DNA of 5,352 nt from Clostridiales bacterium (GTDB taxonomy: Bacteria > Bacillota > Clostridia > Christensenellales > CAG-1252). The position numbers and the translations under genes were made by a program. The stretch covers positions 1 to 5,352 of the forward strand of contig DMCI01000147.1 in the NCBI GenBank assembly GCA_003445835.1, read 5' to 3'. The notes beneath the pieces are model-generated. The model was not told the DNA's origin and ran no database searches. It saw only the letters and a list, made by a program, of their open reading frames with translations. Below, piece after piece: positions 1-5,096 of the stretch (positions are counted from its first letter, which is position 1; the number at the start of each line of letters is the position of its first letter).

Positions 1-18
1 GTCCCCCTGATCGCACCA
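1..18 (+). tRNA. 3' end of a tRNA gene (partial, possibly tRNA-Leu)
   Basis: The first 18 bases fit the 3' end of a tRNA. They give two T-loop bases (GT), a CCCCC T-stem 3' strand, a seven-base acceptor strand (TGATCGC), discriminator A and an encoded CCA at 16-18. A terminator follows directly, as expected for the last tRNA of a transcript. The predicted 5' acceptor strand would be GCGATCA. The pattern resembles the end of bacterial tRNA-Leu genes, which carry discriminator A, but the anticodon lies outside the window and the identity is only a guess. The tRNA call itself is an inference from a short fragment. Confidence 0.62.
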
Positions 19-50
19 AAGGCACTTGCTGTAGCAAGTGCTTTTTGTTT
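18..50 (+). terminator. Intrinsic terminator after the tRNA
   Basis: An 8-bp perfect stem (GCACTTGC at 22-29 with GCAAGTGC at 34-41) closes a TGTA loop. It can be extended by an A-tract at 18-20 pairing with the following T run, and T42-46 then GTTT follows. This is a classic rho-independent terminator and ends the upstream tRNA transcript before the pilin unit. Confidence 0.88.
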
Positions 51-207
51 ATCTCCGCATTACTTAACTGTTTTGGCTCGTCCGTTGTTTTTATCTCTTA
101 AGATAGCAAAGATTCGTTTGGGTTTGGAATTTTTGGTTAACTTTTCTTAATTATTTGGTTTTTGGTAGAAAAATGCGCGGTTTTTAGGGTGTTTTTACAA
201 AACAAAT

Positions 208-231
208 CCGAAAATCGGTATTGACAACCGA
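208..231. promoter_or_regulatory. Inverted repeats around the pilin -35 box (candidate operator)
   Basis: TCGGT at 215-219 and ACCGA at 227-231 form an inverted repeat separated by 7 bp. The -35 hexamer (221-226) lies within that spacer. A further CCGA at 208-211 also pairs with the TCGG at 215-218, so there are three alternating copies of the same 4-base word. A regulator bound here would block RNA polymerase. The arms are short, so chance is a real alternative, and no known regulator site is recognised. Confidence 0.3.
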
Positions 232-249
232 GGTTATCCAATATATAAT
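221..249 (+). promoter_or_regulatory. Consensus sigma-70/sigma-A promoter for the pilin gene
   Basis: TTGACA at 221-226 and TATAAT at 244-249 are both perfect consensus with a 17-bp spacer. The region just upstream (about 193-214) is A-rich and could act as an UP element. Transcription would start near 256, giving a leader of about 27 nt that holds GGAGG at 270-274. Together these signals predict strong expression. The rest of 51-220 is T/G-rich non-coding DNA in which I see only a weak 5-bp hairpin (92-105). Confidence 0.9.
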
Positions 250-282
250 GATGGTAGAATTCTCTAAACGGAGGCAAATAAA

Positions 283-720
283 ATGTTTTACAATTTCAGA
301 AAGAACAAAAAGGCTTTTACCTTGGTTGAGCTTATCGTCGTTATCGCGATCATCGCCATTCTCGGCGCAGTCGTCGGCGTGACGGTCTCCACTTTTGTGA
401 AAAGGGCGCAAAGGACCGCAGCCACCGAACCCTTGAACCAGTTGGCCGAGATGTGGAGTAATAAGGAAGATGGTCAAACTTTGAAAGATTATATCAAAGA
501 GTTGCTTCCCGACGATTTTGGTAGCGTTAAAGTCAGTGACAACAGCCAACTTTCTAAGAAGTCCGGCTTCGGCACTTTTACGATCTATTTCCACGATGAC
601 AACTGCAAGGATTACTATGGTGTTTTGACCGTTACGTCCGGCAAACCGGCAAAGTCCTCTGAAGCAAAAGACGATTCTTCTACCGTCACTGCTTGGAACT
701 CTGCAACCGCTGTTTCCTAA
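283..720 (+). CDS. Type IV pilin-like protein (prepilin N-terminal cleavage/methylation domain)
   Basis: This 145-residue protein carries a class III (prepilin) signal. It has a basic leader of 11 residues (R6, K7, K9, K10), the cleavage motif A11|FTLVE, the conserved Glu at mature position 5 (E16), and a hydrophobic helix at about 12-35. A prepilin peptidase would remove the leader and N-methylate Phe12. The mature protein would assemble into a pilus or pseudopilus, or stay in the membrane. Position -1 is Ala rather than the usual Gly, which prepilin peptidases can tolerate. The C-terminal region (about 36-145) is polar with one Cys, and I recognise no specific subfamily. It is not clearly ComGC, because no competence or secretion genes adjoin it. 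The ATG is preceded by GGAGG with 8-nt spacing. The gene has its own consensus promoter and terminator, so it is monocistronic. The prepilin motif is certain; the function of the filament is unknown. Confidence 0.9.
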   Translation: MFYNFRKNKKAFTLVELIVVIAIIAILGAVVGVTVSTFVKRAQRTAATEPLNQLAEMWSNKEDGQTLKDYIKELLPDDFGSVKVSDNSQLSKKSGFGTFTIYFHDDNCKDYYGVLTVTSGKPAKSSEAKDDSSTVTAWNSATAVS

Positions 721-747
721 TTATTTCTTTTAATTAACTACAAAATC

Positions 748-783
748 TGCCGCTTGTCACCTCTTGACAAGCGGCATTTTTTT
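748..783 (+). terminator. Intrinsic terminator of the pilin gene
   Basis: A 12-bp perfect stem (748-759 with 765-776) with a 5-nt loop (760-764) is followed by seven T residues (777-783). It lies about 28 nt after the pilin stop codon. The 3' arm also contains the -35 box of the next promoter. Confidence 0.95.
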
Positions 784-792
784 ATTTATTAT
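764..792 (+). promoter_or_regulatory. Promoter of the degV-apbE operon, overlapping the pilin terminator
   Basis: TTGACA at 764-769 (perfect) and TATTAT at 787-792 (5 of 6) are separated by 17 bp. The -35 box lies at the loop/3' arm boundary of the pilin terminator and the T-tract falls in the spacer. Transcription would begin near 799. No other promoter is evident between the pilin and the operon, and the strong terminator makes read-through an unlikely main source. Confidence 0.72.
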
Positions 793-825
793 ATTAATAA
801 ATAAAATTTGCATTATGGAGGGACT

Positions 826-1689
826 ATGAGCAAGATTTTTTTTGATACGGATTGCGAACTTTGGTATACGATGCTCCCCGAACTCGGTTGTGAGCTTTTT
901 AAAATGCCGTACACGATAGACGGCAAGGAATACTTTTACGATATGGGCGAAGCGACGGACTTTACTGCCTTTTACAGCGCGGTGCGCGGCGGCTCGATGC
1001 CCATCACTTCCGCACTCAACGCACAGATCTATACCGAGGTTTTGGAGCCGTACTTCAAGGCGGGGGAGGATATGCTTTATATCTCCTTCAGCAGCAAGAT
1101 GTCCGGTACTTTCAATCATCTTGAAATGGCGCTCAAAGATCTTCGCGCCAAGTATCCCGACGCGCGCTTCCGTCGCTTTGATACGAAGAGCATTTGTTGG
1201 GGCGCAGGTATCCAAGTTTACTACGCCGTAAAATACTATCAGCAAGGGCACACTCTTGACGAGGTGATCTCCTTCCTTGAAAATAACGTCAACAATTATA
1301 CCGAGTATTTTGCCGTGGACGATCTTTTCCACTTGAAGCGTGGTGGCAGAATATCCGCAGCAGCTGCGGCGATCGGCAGTTTGTTCTCCTTAAAACCCAT
1401 TTTGCACGTCAATGACGACGGGGAATTGCAAGTGGTTGCAAAAGTAACGGGGGCAAACAAGGCGATTTCCACTTTGGTGGAAAAGGTCAAAACGCTCGGG
1501 GCGGATCTTGACAAGTATCCAATCGTCGTTTTGGACGCCGATAACCGGGCGAGCGGCGACAAGCTGGAAGCAAAGATCAGGGAAGCGTTTCCCTCTTCGG
1601 AAGTTTGGCGTTATCCCGTCGGTCCCGTGATCGGTACGCATTGCGGTCCCGGCACGATTGCCGTGGTGTTCCGTTCCGTTTCCCGTTGA
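826..1689 (+). CDS. DegV family protein (fatty-acid binding)
   Basis: DegV-family proteins bind a fatty acid between two alpha/beta domains; in several Firmicutes they act as the FakB subunit that presents exogenous fatty acids to the kinase FakA. The 287-residue length is typical. Family motifs seen are DTDCEL at the N-terminus (in place of the usual DSxxDL), ITSA at 60-63 (the TSQPS position), ISFSSKMSGTF at 86-96 with S93 as probable carboxylate ligand, DDLFHLKRGGRIS in the middle, and PVIGTHCGPGT near the C-terminus. The ATG at 826 is chosen because GGAGGG (817-822) sits just upstream; the in-frame TTG at 808 would place that site inside the coding region. The gene opens a five-gene operon and ends 1 nt before apbE. 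No FakA (DAK-type kinase) gene is in the window, so a FakB role is inference. The family call is firm. Confidence 0.93.
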   Translation: MSKIFFDTDCELWYTMLPELGCELFKMPYTIDGKEYFYDMGEATDFTAFYSAVRGGSMPITSALNAQIYTEVLEPYFKAGEDMLYISFSSKMSGTFNHLEMALKDLRAKYPDARFRRFDTKSICWGAGIQVYYAVKYYQQGHTLDEVISFLENNVNNYTEYFAVDDLFHLKRGGRISAAAAAIGSLFSLKPILHVNDDGELQVVAKVTGANKAISTLVEKVKTLGADLDKYPIVVLDADNRASGDKLEAKIREAFPSSEVWRYPVGPVIGTHCGPGTIAVVFRSVSR

Positions 1690-1690
1690 T

Positions 1691-2683
1691 ATGAAAAAAC
1701 TTGCGGCGATCCTTATTTTGATCGTTACGGTCTTATGTTTTGCCGCATGTTCGCCGGCCCAAAAGACCGCGCGGGGCTTTTCGATGGGCTCCGATTATTA
1801 CGTAACGTATACGTCCTCCGCTGATCTTGACGCGGAGATCGCTGAATTGCTCTCCTCAATTGAGGAGAGTTTTTCCGTCAGAAAGGATGGTTCCTTCGTC
1901 AGTAGGATCAATGCCGCGGCAGTAGGCGGTTCGATTTTGTTGACCGAGGAGGAAAGCGCCGTTTTGGCGCGTTGCTTTGCGCTTTCCGACGCTTCCGATA
2001 ATGCGTTTGATCCCGCTATACTTCCTCTCGTAAAAGTGTGGGGATTCGATCCTCCGTATTTGATGAACGGGGAAGTTCTTCCCGCTGAGGATGATATTTT
2101 CACTGCGGCGTTGCTTTCGGACAAAGCTTTTTTCATTCATTCCGAACAAAACAAGACCCTTACGAAAACCGCGGCGGGCGCGGAACTTGATCTTGGCGGG
2201 TCGATCAAAGGCTACGCTGCGGAACGCACGCGTGACCTTATGAAGCAAAAGGCAAAAGAAGCCCTCGTTTACGTGGGGGGGACCATTGCCGCCGTCGGAC
2301 GCGACTATTCCATCGGCGTGACGCATCCGCGCGACTCTTCGCAAGACTATCTTTTCCGTTTTGAGTTAAAGAAAAACGAGATCTGCGCCACAAGCGGCGA
2401 TTATGAAAGATATTACGAGGTAGCGGGACGTCGCTATCACCACATTTTAGACGCAAAGACGGGGTATCCCGCCGCGTCGGGGGTGATCTCCGCGACCGTT
2501 ATCAGCGAGGACGGGCTTCTTGCCGACGCGTTGGCAACGGCGGTGGTCGTGCTTGGGGCGGAAAAGGGAAGTAAACTTCTCAGCGACAGCGGCGCAAAAG
2601 GGGCGATCGTTACTTCGGATAATAAGGTGATCGCCGTCGGCGTTTCCGTTACGGTGAAGGACAAGGCGTATGAACTTAAGTAA
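1691..2683 (+). CDS. apbE: FAD:protein FMN transferase, lipoprotein (ApbE family)
   Basis: ApbE uses FAD to attach FMN covalently to a Thr/Ser of exported flavoproteins (Rnf/Nqr subunits, FMN-binding-domain proteins), with Mg2+. This 330-residue protein has a lipoprotein signal peptide with lipobox FAAC (C20), so it is probably anchored on the outer face of the membrane. ApbE motifs follow in order: FSMGS (30-34), FDPAILPLVKVWGF (106-119), ELDLGGSIKGYA (165-176), VGGTIAAVG (195-203), ATSGDYERYYEV (233-244), YHHILDAKTGYPA (249-261) and ADALATA (278-284), where D279 and T283 are the likely metal ligands. The usual GGN motif reads GGT (T198). The start is the ATG at 1691, giving a proper signal peptide; it has no Shine-Dalgarno and lies 1 nt after the degV stop, implying translational coupling. 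A terminator-like palindrome interrupts codons 54-62. It overlaps the next gene by 14 nt. Confidence 0.95.
   Translation: MKKLAAILILIVTVLCFAACSPAQKTARGFSMGSDYYVTYTSSADLDAEIAELLSSIEESFSVRKDGSFVSRINAAAVGGSILLTEEESAVLARCFALSDASDNAFDPAILPLVKVWGFDPPYLMNGEVLPAEDDIFTAALLSDKAFFIHSEQNKTLTKTAAGAELDLGGSIKGYAAERTRDLMKQKAKEALVYVGGTIAAVGRDYSIGVTHPRDSSQDYLFRFELKKNEICATSGDYERYYEVAGRRYHHILDAKTGYPAASGVISATVISEDGLLADALATAVVVLGAEKGSKLLSDSGAKGAIVTSDNKVIAVGVSVTVKDKAYELK
1850..1874 (+). other. Intragenic terminator-like palindrome in apbE
   Basis: Bases 1850-1869 are a perfect 20-bp palindrome: an 8-bp stem (CTCTCCTC / GAGGAGAG) around AATT, followed directly by five T residues (1870-1874). In RNA this has the form of an intrinsic terminator, 160 bp into apbE. 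AATTG at 1845-1849 could pair instead with CAATT at 1857-1861, breaking the stem. The encoded residues (LLSSIEES) lie in an ordinary alpha-helical-looking stretch, so the palindrome could be a codon accident. Function is inferred only. Confidence 0.4.
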
Positions 2684-3035
2684 GCCTCTCCGTTTGTTTC
2701 GCATTTGGGACGTCGTTTTGATCGTTTTGCTTCTTGCTTTGGTGGGACTGACCGTATATTTTGCCGTTATGCCGAGGGCGGGGGCTTTTGCCGAGATCTA
2801 CGTGGACGGAGAGCTGTATCAAAAAGTCTCCCTTTCCAAGGATGCTGAGATCGACTTGGATCACTTGAAGATCGTCGTTGAAAACGGGATGGTACGCGTA
2901 GAAGATGCGGATTGCCCCGATAAGATCTGTGAAAGACGCGGAGCAATAAGCAAAGCGGGGCAAACCATCGTGTGCTTGCCCAATCGCGTTGTCGTGAAGA
3001 TCACCGGCAAAGGTGAGGTGGAGGCAATATCATGA
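2670..3035 (+). CDS. NusG domain II-containing membrane-anchored protein
   Basis: A 121-residue protein with one N-terminal transmembrane helix (about 13-34) and a small extracytoplasmic domain matching the NusG domain II-like family. The signature is a CPDKIC motif (C82, C87), then GAISKAGQTIVCLPNRVVVKI (91-111) with a third Cys at 102. Despite the family name it is not the transcription factor NusG. Its biochemical role is unknown to me, but such genes commonly pair with a Gx-transporter gene and occur near apbE, FMN-binding proteins or rnf genes. I believe the pair corresponds to EetA/EetB-like proteins of Gram-positive extracellular electron transfer loci, from memory. The ATG at 2670 overlaps apbE by 14 nt and has GAAGGA (2656-2661) at 8-nt spacing. 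Its stop overlaps the next start as ATGA. The three Cys suggest a redox or metal role, which is inference. Confidence 0.88.
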   Translation: MNLSKPLRLFRIWDVVLIVLLLALVGLTVYFAVMPRAGAFAEIYVDGELYQKVSLSKDAEIDLDHLKIVVENGMVRVEDADCPDKICERRGAISKAGQTIVCLPNRVVVKITGKGEVEAIS

Positions 3036-3544
3036 CGGCAAAGAAAGCGGCTCAAACGGCGGTACTTCTTGCGGTCGCCTTGATCCTCGGCTTTTTGGAA
3101 AACCTGCTTCCTCCGGTTTTTCCGATGCTTCCTTACGCTAAGATCGGGCTTGGCAACGCCGCCGTGCTGCTTGCGTTGATCTGGCTTGGCGTGCCGTACG
3201 CGGCGATCATCCTCGTGTTGAAATGCGTGATCATCGGTCTTTTCTCCGGCGCGCCGACGATGATCCTTTACTCTCTCGGCGGAGGGATCTTGTCTTTTAC
3301 GGCAATGACTTTGCTTTTGAAGATCGGCGCAAACGGCGTCCCTGCGGTCAGCGCGGCGGGCGGCGTGATGCACAACCTCGGACAAGTGCTCGTAGCGATG
3401 GCGTTTACGGGTACGGCGGGTATCGCGGTGCTTCTCGTTTACCTGGCGCTGTTCGGATTGGTCGCCGGTGCGGTCATCGGCGTCGTCGTATACTTTGTTG
3501 ATCTTGGCGTGAAACGCGACAAAAAGGGGGAGCAAAATGCTTGA
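3032..3544 (+). CDS. Gx transporter family / heptaprenyl diphosphate synthase component I-like membrane protein
   Basis: A 170-residue, very hydrophobic protein with about five or six transmembrane segments. Family features are an early acidic residue at the end of helix 1 (FLENLLPP, 21-28), the glycine-rich KIGLGN motif (37-42), FSGAP (71-75), and a conserved helix with HNLGQ (114-118). It matches proteins often annotated as heptaprenyl diphosphate synthase component I or as Gx transporter family, resembling ECF S-components; the substrate is unproven and I would not take the synthase name literally. The start overlaps the NusG-II gene by 4 nt (ATGA) and has GGAGG at 3020-3024 with 7-nt spacing, so the two are translationally coupled and probably work together. 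No component II (HepT-type prenyl synthase) or quinone gene is in the window. Basic residues at the C-terminus (KRDKK) suggest a cytoplasmic tail. Confidence 0.87.
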   Translation: MTAKKAAQTAVLLAVALILGFLENLLPPVFPMLPYAKIGLGNAAVLLALIWLGVPYAAIILVLKCVIIGLFSGAPTMILYSLGGGILSFTAMTLLLKIGANGVPAVSAAGGVMHNLGQVLVAMAFTGTAGIAVLLVYLALFGLVAGAVIGVVVYFVDLGVKRDKKGEQNA

Positions 3545-4205
3545 ACGTGAGATTTTTAAGCGTAGAAACGTCCTGTTTTACAAACTGGAAAAATTCGGCT
3601 TCCGTCGCGTGGGCGACGAGTATTTTTACGAGCGAAAGATCTACGACGGAATGATCGCCCGCATTTGCGTTACGTCGTCGGGTGAGATCAAAGGGGAAGT
3701 GTACGACGAGGACTTCAAGGAGCCTTACGTCAACTTTCGGCAGGAGTCGGCTACAGGCGCCTTTGTCGTAGGCGTAAGAAACGCCTATATTTCTTTGTTG
3801 AACGAAATTGCCGAGGCGACTACGGAAGAAAAGATCTATATGCTTGATCAAACCAATCGTATTCACGATTGTATTTGTGAAAAATACGGCGTCAAAGCGG
3901 AGTTTATGTGGAAAAAGTTTCCGCACTTCGGCGTCTATCGCAACGAAGTCTCTCAAAAATGGTTTGCCATTATTATGAACATCGGTCGCGGTAAGGTCTT
4001 TCCAAACGAGGAAGGAGAGATCGAGGTGATGAACTTAAAACTTGACGACAAAGCGCCTGAATTCATAGAGCGGGGCGCGGCGCATCCTGCTTACCATATG
4101 AATCACAAAAGTTGGGTGACCGTCGTGTTTGAAGAAGGGGTGCCCGACGACGTCATCAATGAAATGATAGAGATATCCTTTCAAAACTCTTTTAAGAAAA
4201 AATAA
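3537..4205 (+). CDS. MmcQ/YjbR family protein with N-terminal extension
   Basis: The 222-residue product has a C-terminal half (about 118-220) matching the YjbR/MmcQ family (CyaY-like fold). It shows a KFPHFGVYRN segment, QKWFAIIMNI, EIEVMNLKLD, HPAYHMNHKSWVTVVF and a C-terminal VPDDVINEMIEIS helix. Such proteins are usually only about 110-120 residues; here an extra domain of about 100 residues precedes, with a YFYERKIYDGMIARICV strand-rich stretch and a GEVYDEDFKEPYV segment. The family is called DNA-binding in databases on thin evidence, and the true role is unknown. The protein is soluble, with no signal or membrane segment. The ATG at 3537 has AGGGGGAG just upstream (ending at 3532) and overlaps the Gx gene by 8 nt, making this the last operon gene. 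Its place behind membrane redox genes may be opportunistic. Confidence 0.85.
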   Translation: MLEREIFKRRNVLFYKLEKFGFRRVGDEYFYERKIYDGMIARICVTSSGEIKGEVYDEDFKEPYVNFRQESATGAFVVGVRNAYISLLNEIAEATTEEKIYMLDQTNRIHDCICEKYGVKAEFMWKKFPHFGVYRNEVSQKWFAIIMNIGRGKVFPNEEGEIEVMNLKLDDKAPEFIERGAAHPAYHMNHKSWVTVVFEEGVPDDVINEMIEISFQNSFKKK

Positions 4206-4229
4206 AAAAGCGGATCGACCGCTTTTTTT
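4204..4229. terminator. Shared bidirectional terminator of convergent genes
   Basis: GCGG at 4210-4213 and CCGC at 4219-4222 enclose a 5-nt loop. An A-tract (4204-4209) lies on the left and a T-tract (4223-4229) on the right, which also pair and extend the stem. Each strand therefore reads as a hairpin followed by a U run. The stop codons of both converging genes fall inside the A/T arms. Confidence 0.85.
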
Positions 4230-4983
4230 AAATTACTCTCGTTTTTCTGATCGTTATCACGCTCTTGGCGTTGGGGTCTGCTTCGTAGCCTTCGAAAATG
4301 ATGTTTTCCGCATAAGTGCGGGCTTTCTTTTCAAGGATCGGGTTGGCTACCGTCCAAGCAAGCACCTTGGGCGCTTTGCCGCGGAGGATGATGGCGCGAC
4401 GGTCGTTGAGGTTGGATACTTGGTAAGAAATAAAATCGGGATGAATGTGGTTTGACCAGTACAATGCGAAGCTCACGACGTCCGAAGCAAGAATGCCGAT
4501 GGGCACGGAAGGAACGTGCTTGCGGTACCAAGAAAGGGCGGTGGGACTGAAAGACTGGATGGCGTAATTGCCTTGGTAGTTTTCCAACGCTTCCGCCATT
4601 CTTTCCGCTACGCGGGTGCGGATGTAGGTTTTGATCTCGATCAAAAGACCCGTCCTGCCGTTGACGTAGTTTAAAACTTCTTCAAAAGTGGGGATATGTT
4701 CGTTGACGAAAGGCAGAGTGTAATGGCAAAGTTGTTCGTAGGTGAGGTCCTGCAATTCAACGTTTTCACCGAAAATACGTTCCAGCGTGTTGTCGTGGTA
4801 TACGACGAGGGAGTCATCGGCAAGAATATGTACGTCGATCTCGATGTTATAGCCCTTTTGAATGGCGGCTTCAAACGCCGCGAGACTGTTTTCCACAACG
4901 CCGCCGCCGTGCAGACCGCGGTGCGCGATGGGCTTGTCGAACAGCCAGCTATGATCGTTGATTTTTTGCTTGATTTTTGCCAT
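4228..4983 (-). CDS. Glycerophosphodiester phosphodiesterase (GDPD family), cytoplasmic
   Basis: The enzyme hydrolyses glycerophosphodiesters (deacylated phospholipids) to glycerol-3-phosphate and an alcohol. The 251-residue TIM-barrel protein has the full GDPD signature: AHRG (H21, R22), ENSLAAFEAAI (E31, N32), IEIDVHILADDSLVVYHD (E48, D50, H63, D64), PTFEEVL (98-104) and LLIEIK (E116, K118), then FSP and, near the end, LAWTV. H21 and H63 are the expected acid/base pair; E48, D50 and E116 the metal ligands. No signal peptide is present, so it resembles the cytosolic UgpQ type rather than secreted GlpQ. The ATG (complement of 4981-4983) has AAGGAG at complement 4991-4996 with 7-nt spacing. 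The gene is transcribed alone from its own promoter, divergent from lepA and convergent with the operon. Exact substrate preference cannot be read. Confidence 0.95.
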   Translation of the reverse strand: MAKIKQKINDHSWLFDKPIAHRGLHGGGVVENSLAAFEAAIQKGYNIEIDVHILADDSLVVYHDNTLERIFGENVELQDLTYEQLCHYTLPFVNEHIPTFEEVLNYVNGRTGLLIEIKTYIRTRVAERMAEALENYQGNYAIQSFSPTALSWYRKHVPSVPIGILASDVVSFALYWSNHIHPDFISYQVSNLNDRRAIILRGKAPKVLAWTVANPILEKKARTYAENIIFEGYEADPNAKSVITIRKTRVI

Positions 4984-5003
4984 AACGCCACTCCTTAACT
5001 AAT

Positions 5004-5031
5004 ATTATAGCACAACTTTTGGCTATGTAAA
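5004..5031 (-). promoter_or_regulatory. Promoter of the GDPD gene
   Basis: On the minus strand, TTTACA (complement 5026-5031, 5 of 6) and TATAAT (complement 5004-5009, perfect) are 16 bp apart. The -10 is preceded by TGC, giving an extended -10 (TGnTATAAT). The start would be near 4997, leaving a leader of only about 14 nt that is mostly the ribosome binding site. Confidence 0.85.
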
Positions 5032-5034
5032 TAC

Positions 5035-5063
5035 TTTACCTTATAAAAAAAATATTATATAAT
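5035..5063 (+). promoter_or_regulatory. Promoter of lepA
   Basis: TTTACC at 5035-5040 (4 of 6) and TATAAT at 5058-5063 (perfect) are separated by 17 bp of A/T-rich DNA. Transcription would start near 5070. Its -35 box is 3 bp from the -35 box of the divergent GDPD promoter, so the two are back to back. Confidence 0.75.
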
Positions 5064-5070
5064 AACTTAA

Positions 5071-5084
5071 GCGGTCATGGCCGC
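5071..5084 (+). other. Short hairpin at the predicted 5' end of the lepA mRNA
   Basis: GCGGT (5071-5075) can pair with GCCGC (5080-5084), including one G-U pair, around a CATG loop. It would sit at the very 5' end of the lepA transcript. Such end hairpins can protect mRNA or modulate initiation, but this one is small and could be fortuitous. Confidence 0.3.
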
Positions 5085-5096
5085 GTCGGATAGTTT

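Noticed and set aside
184..594. Minus-strand open frame of 136 codons opposite the pilin promoter and gene
   Set aside because: It covers a consensus promoter and the 5' half of a clear prepilin gene, has no ribosome site, and its product looks like no protein family. It is a shadow.
808..825. In-frame TTG upstream as a possible start of the DegV gene
   Set aside because: The strong GGAGGG would then lie inside the coding region, and the extra six residues are not part of the family N-terminus.
1355..1369. GC-rich inverted repeat (CCGCAG-CAG-CTGCGG) in the DegV gene
   Set aside because: It falls in alanine codons of a poly-Ala run, has no T-tract, and is best explained by codon repetition.
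1658..1690. Upstream TTG start for apbE overlapping degV
   Set aside because: It would put a non-signal-like stretch before a textbook lipoprotein signal peptide that begins at the ATG at 1691.
2861..3535. Minus-strand open frame of 224 codons opposite the NusG-II and Gx genes
   Set aside because: The product is very rich in Arg, His, Asp and Gln, typical of an antisense read of a hydrophobic membrane gene. The plus-strand genes have family motifs and ribosome sites.
3474..3956. Minus-strand open frame of 160 codons opposite the YjbR gene
   Set aside because: No family resemblance or ribosome site, and the plus-strand reading is a recognised family with operon overlap.
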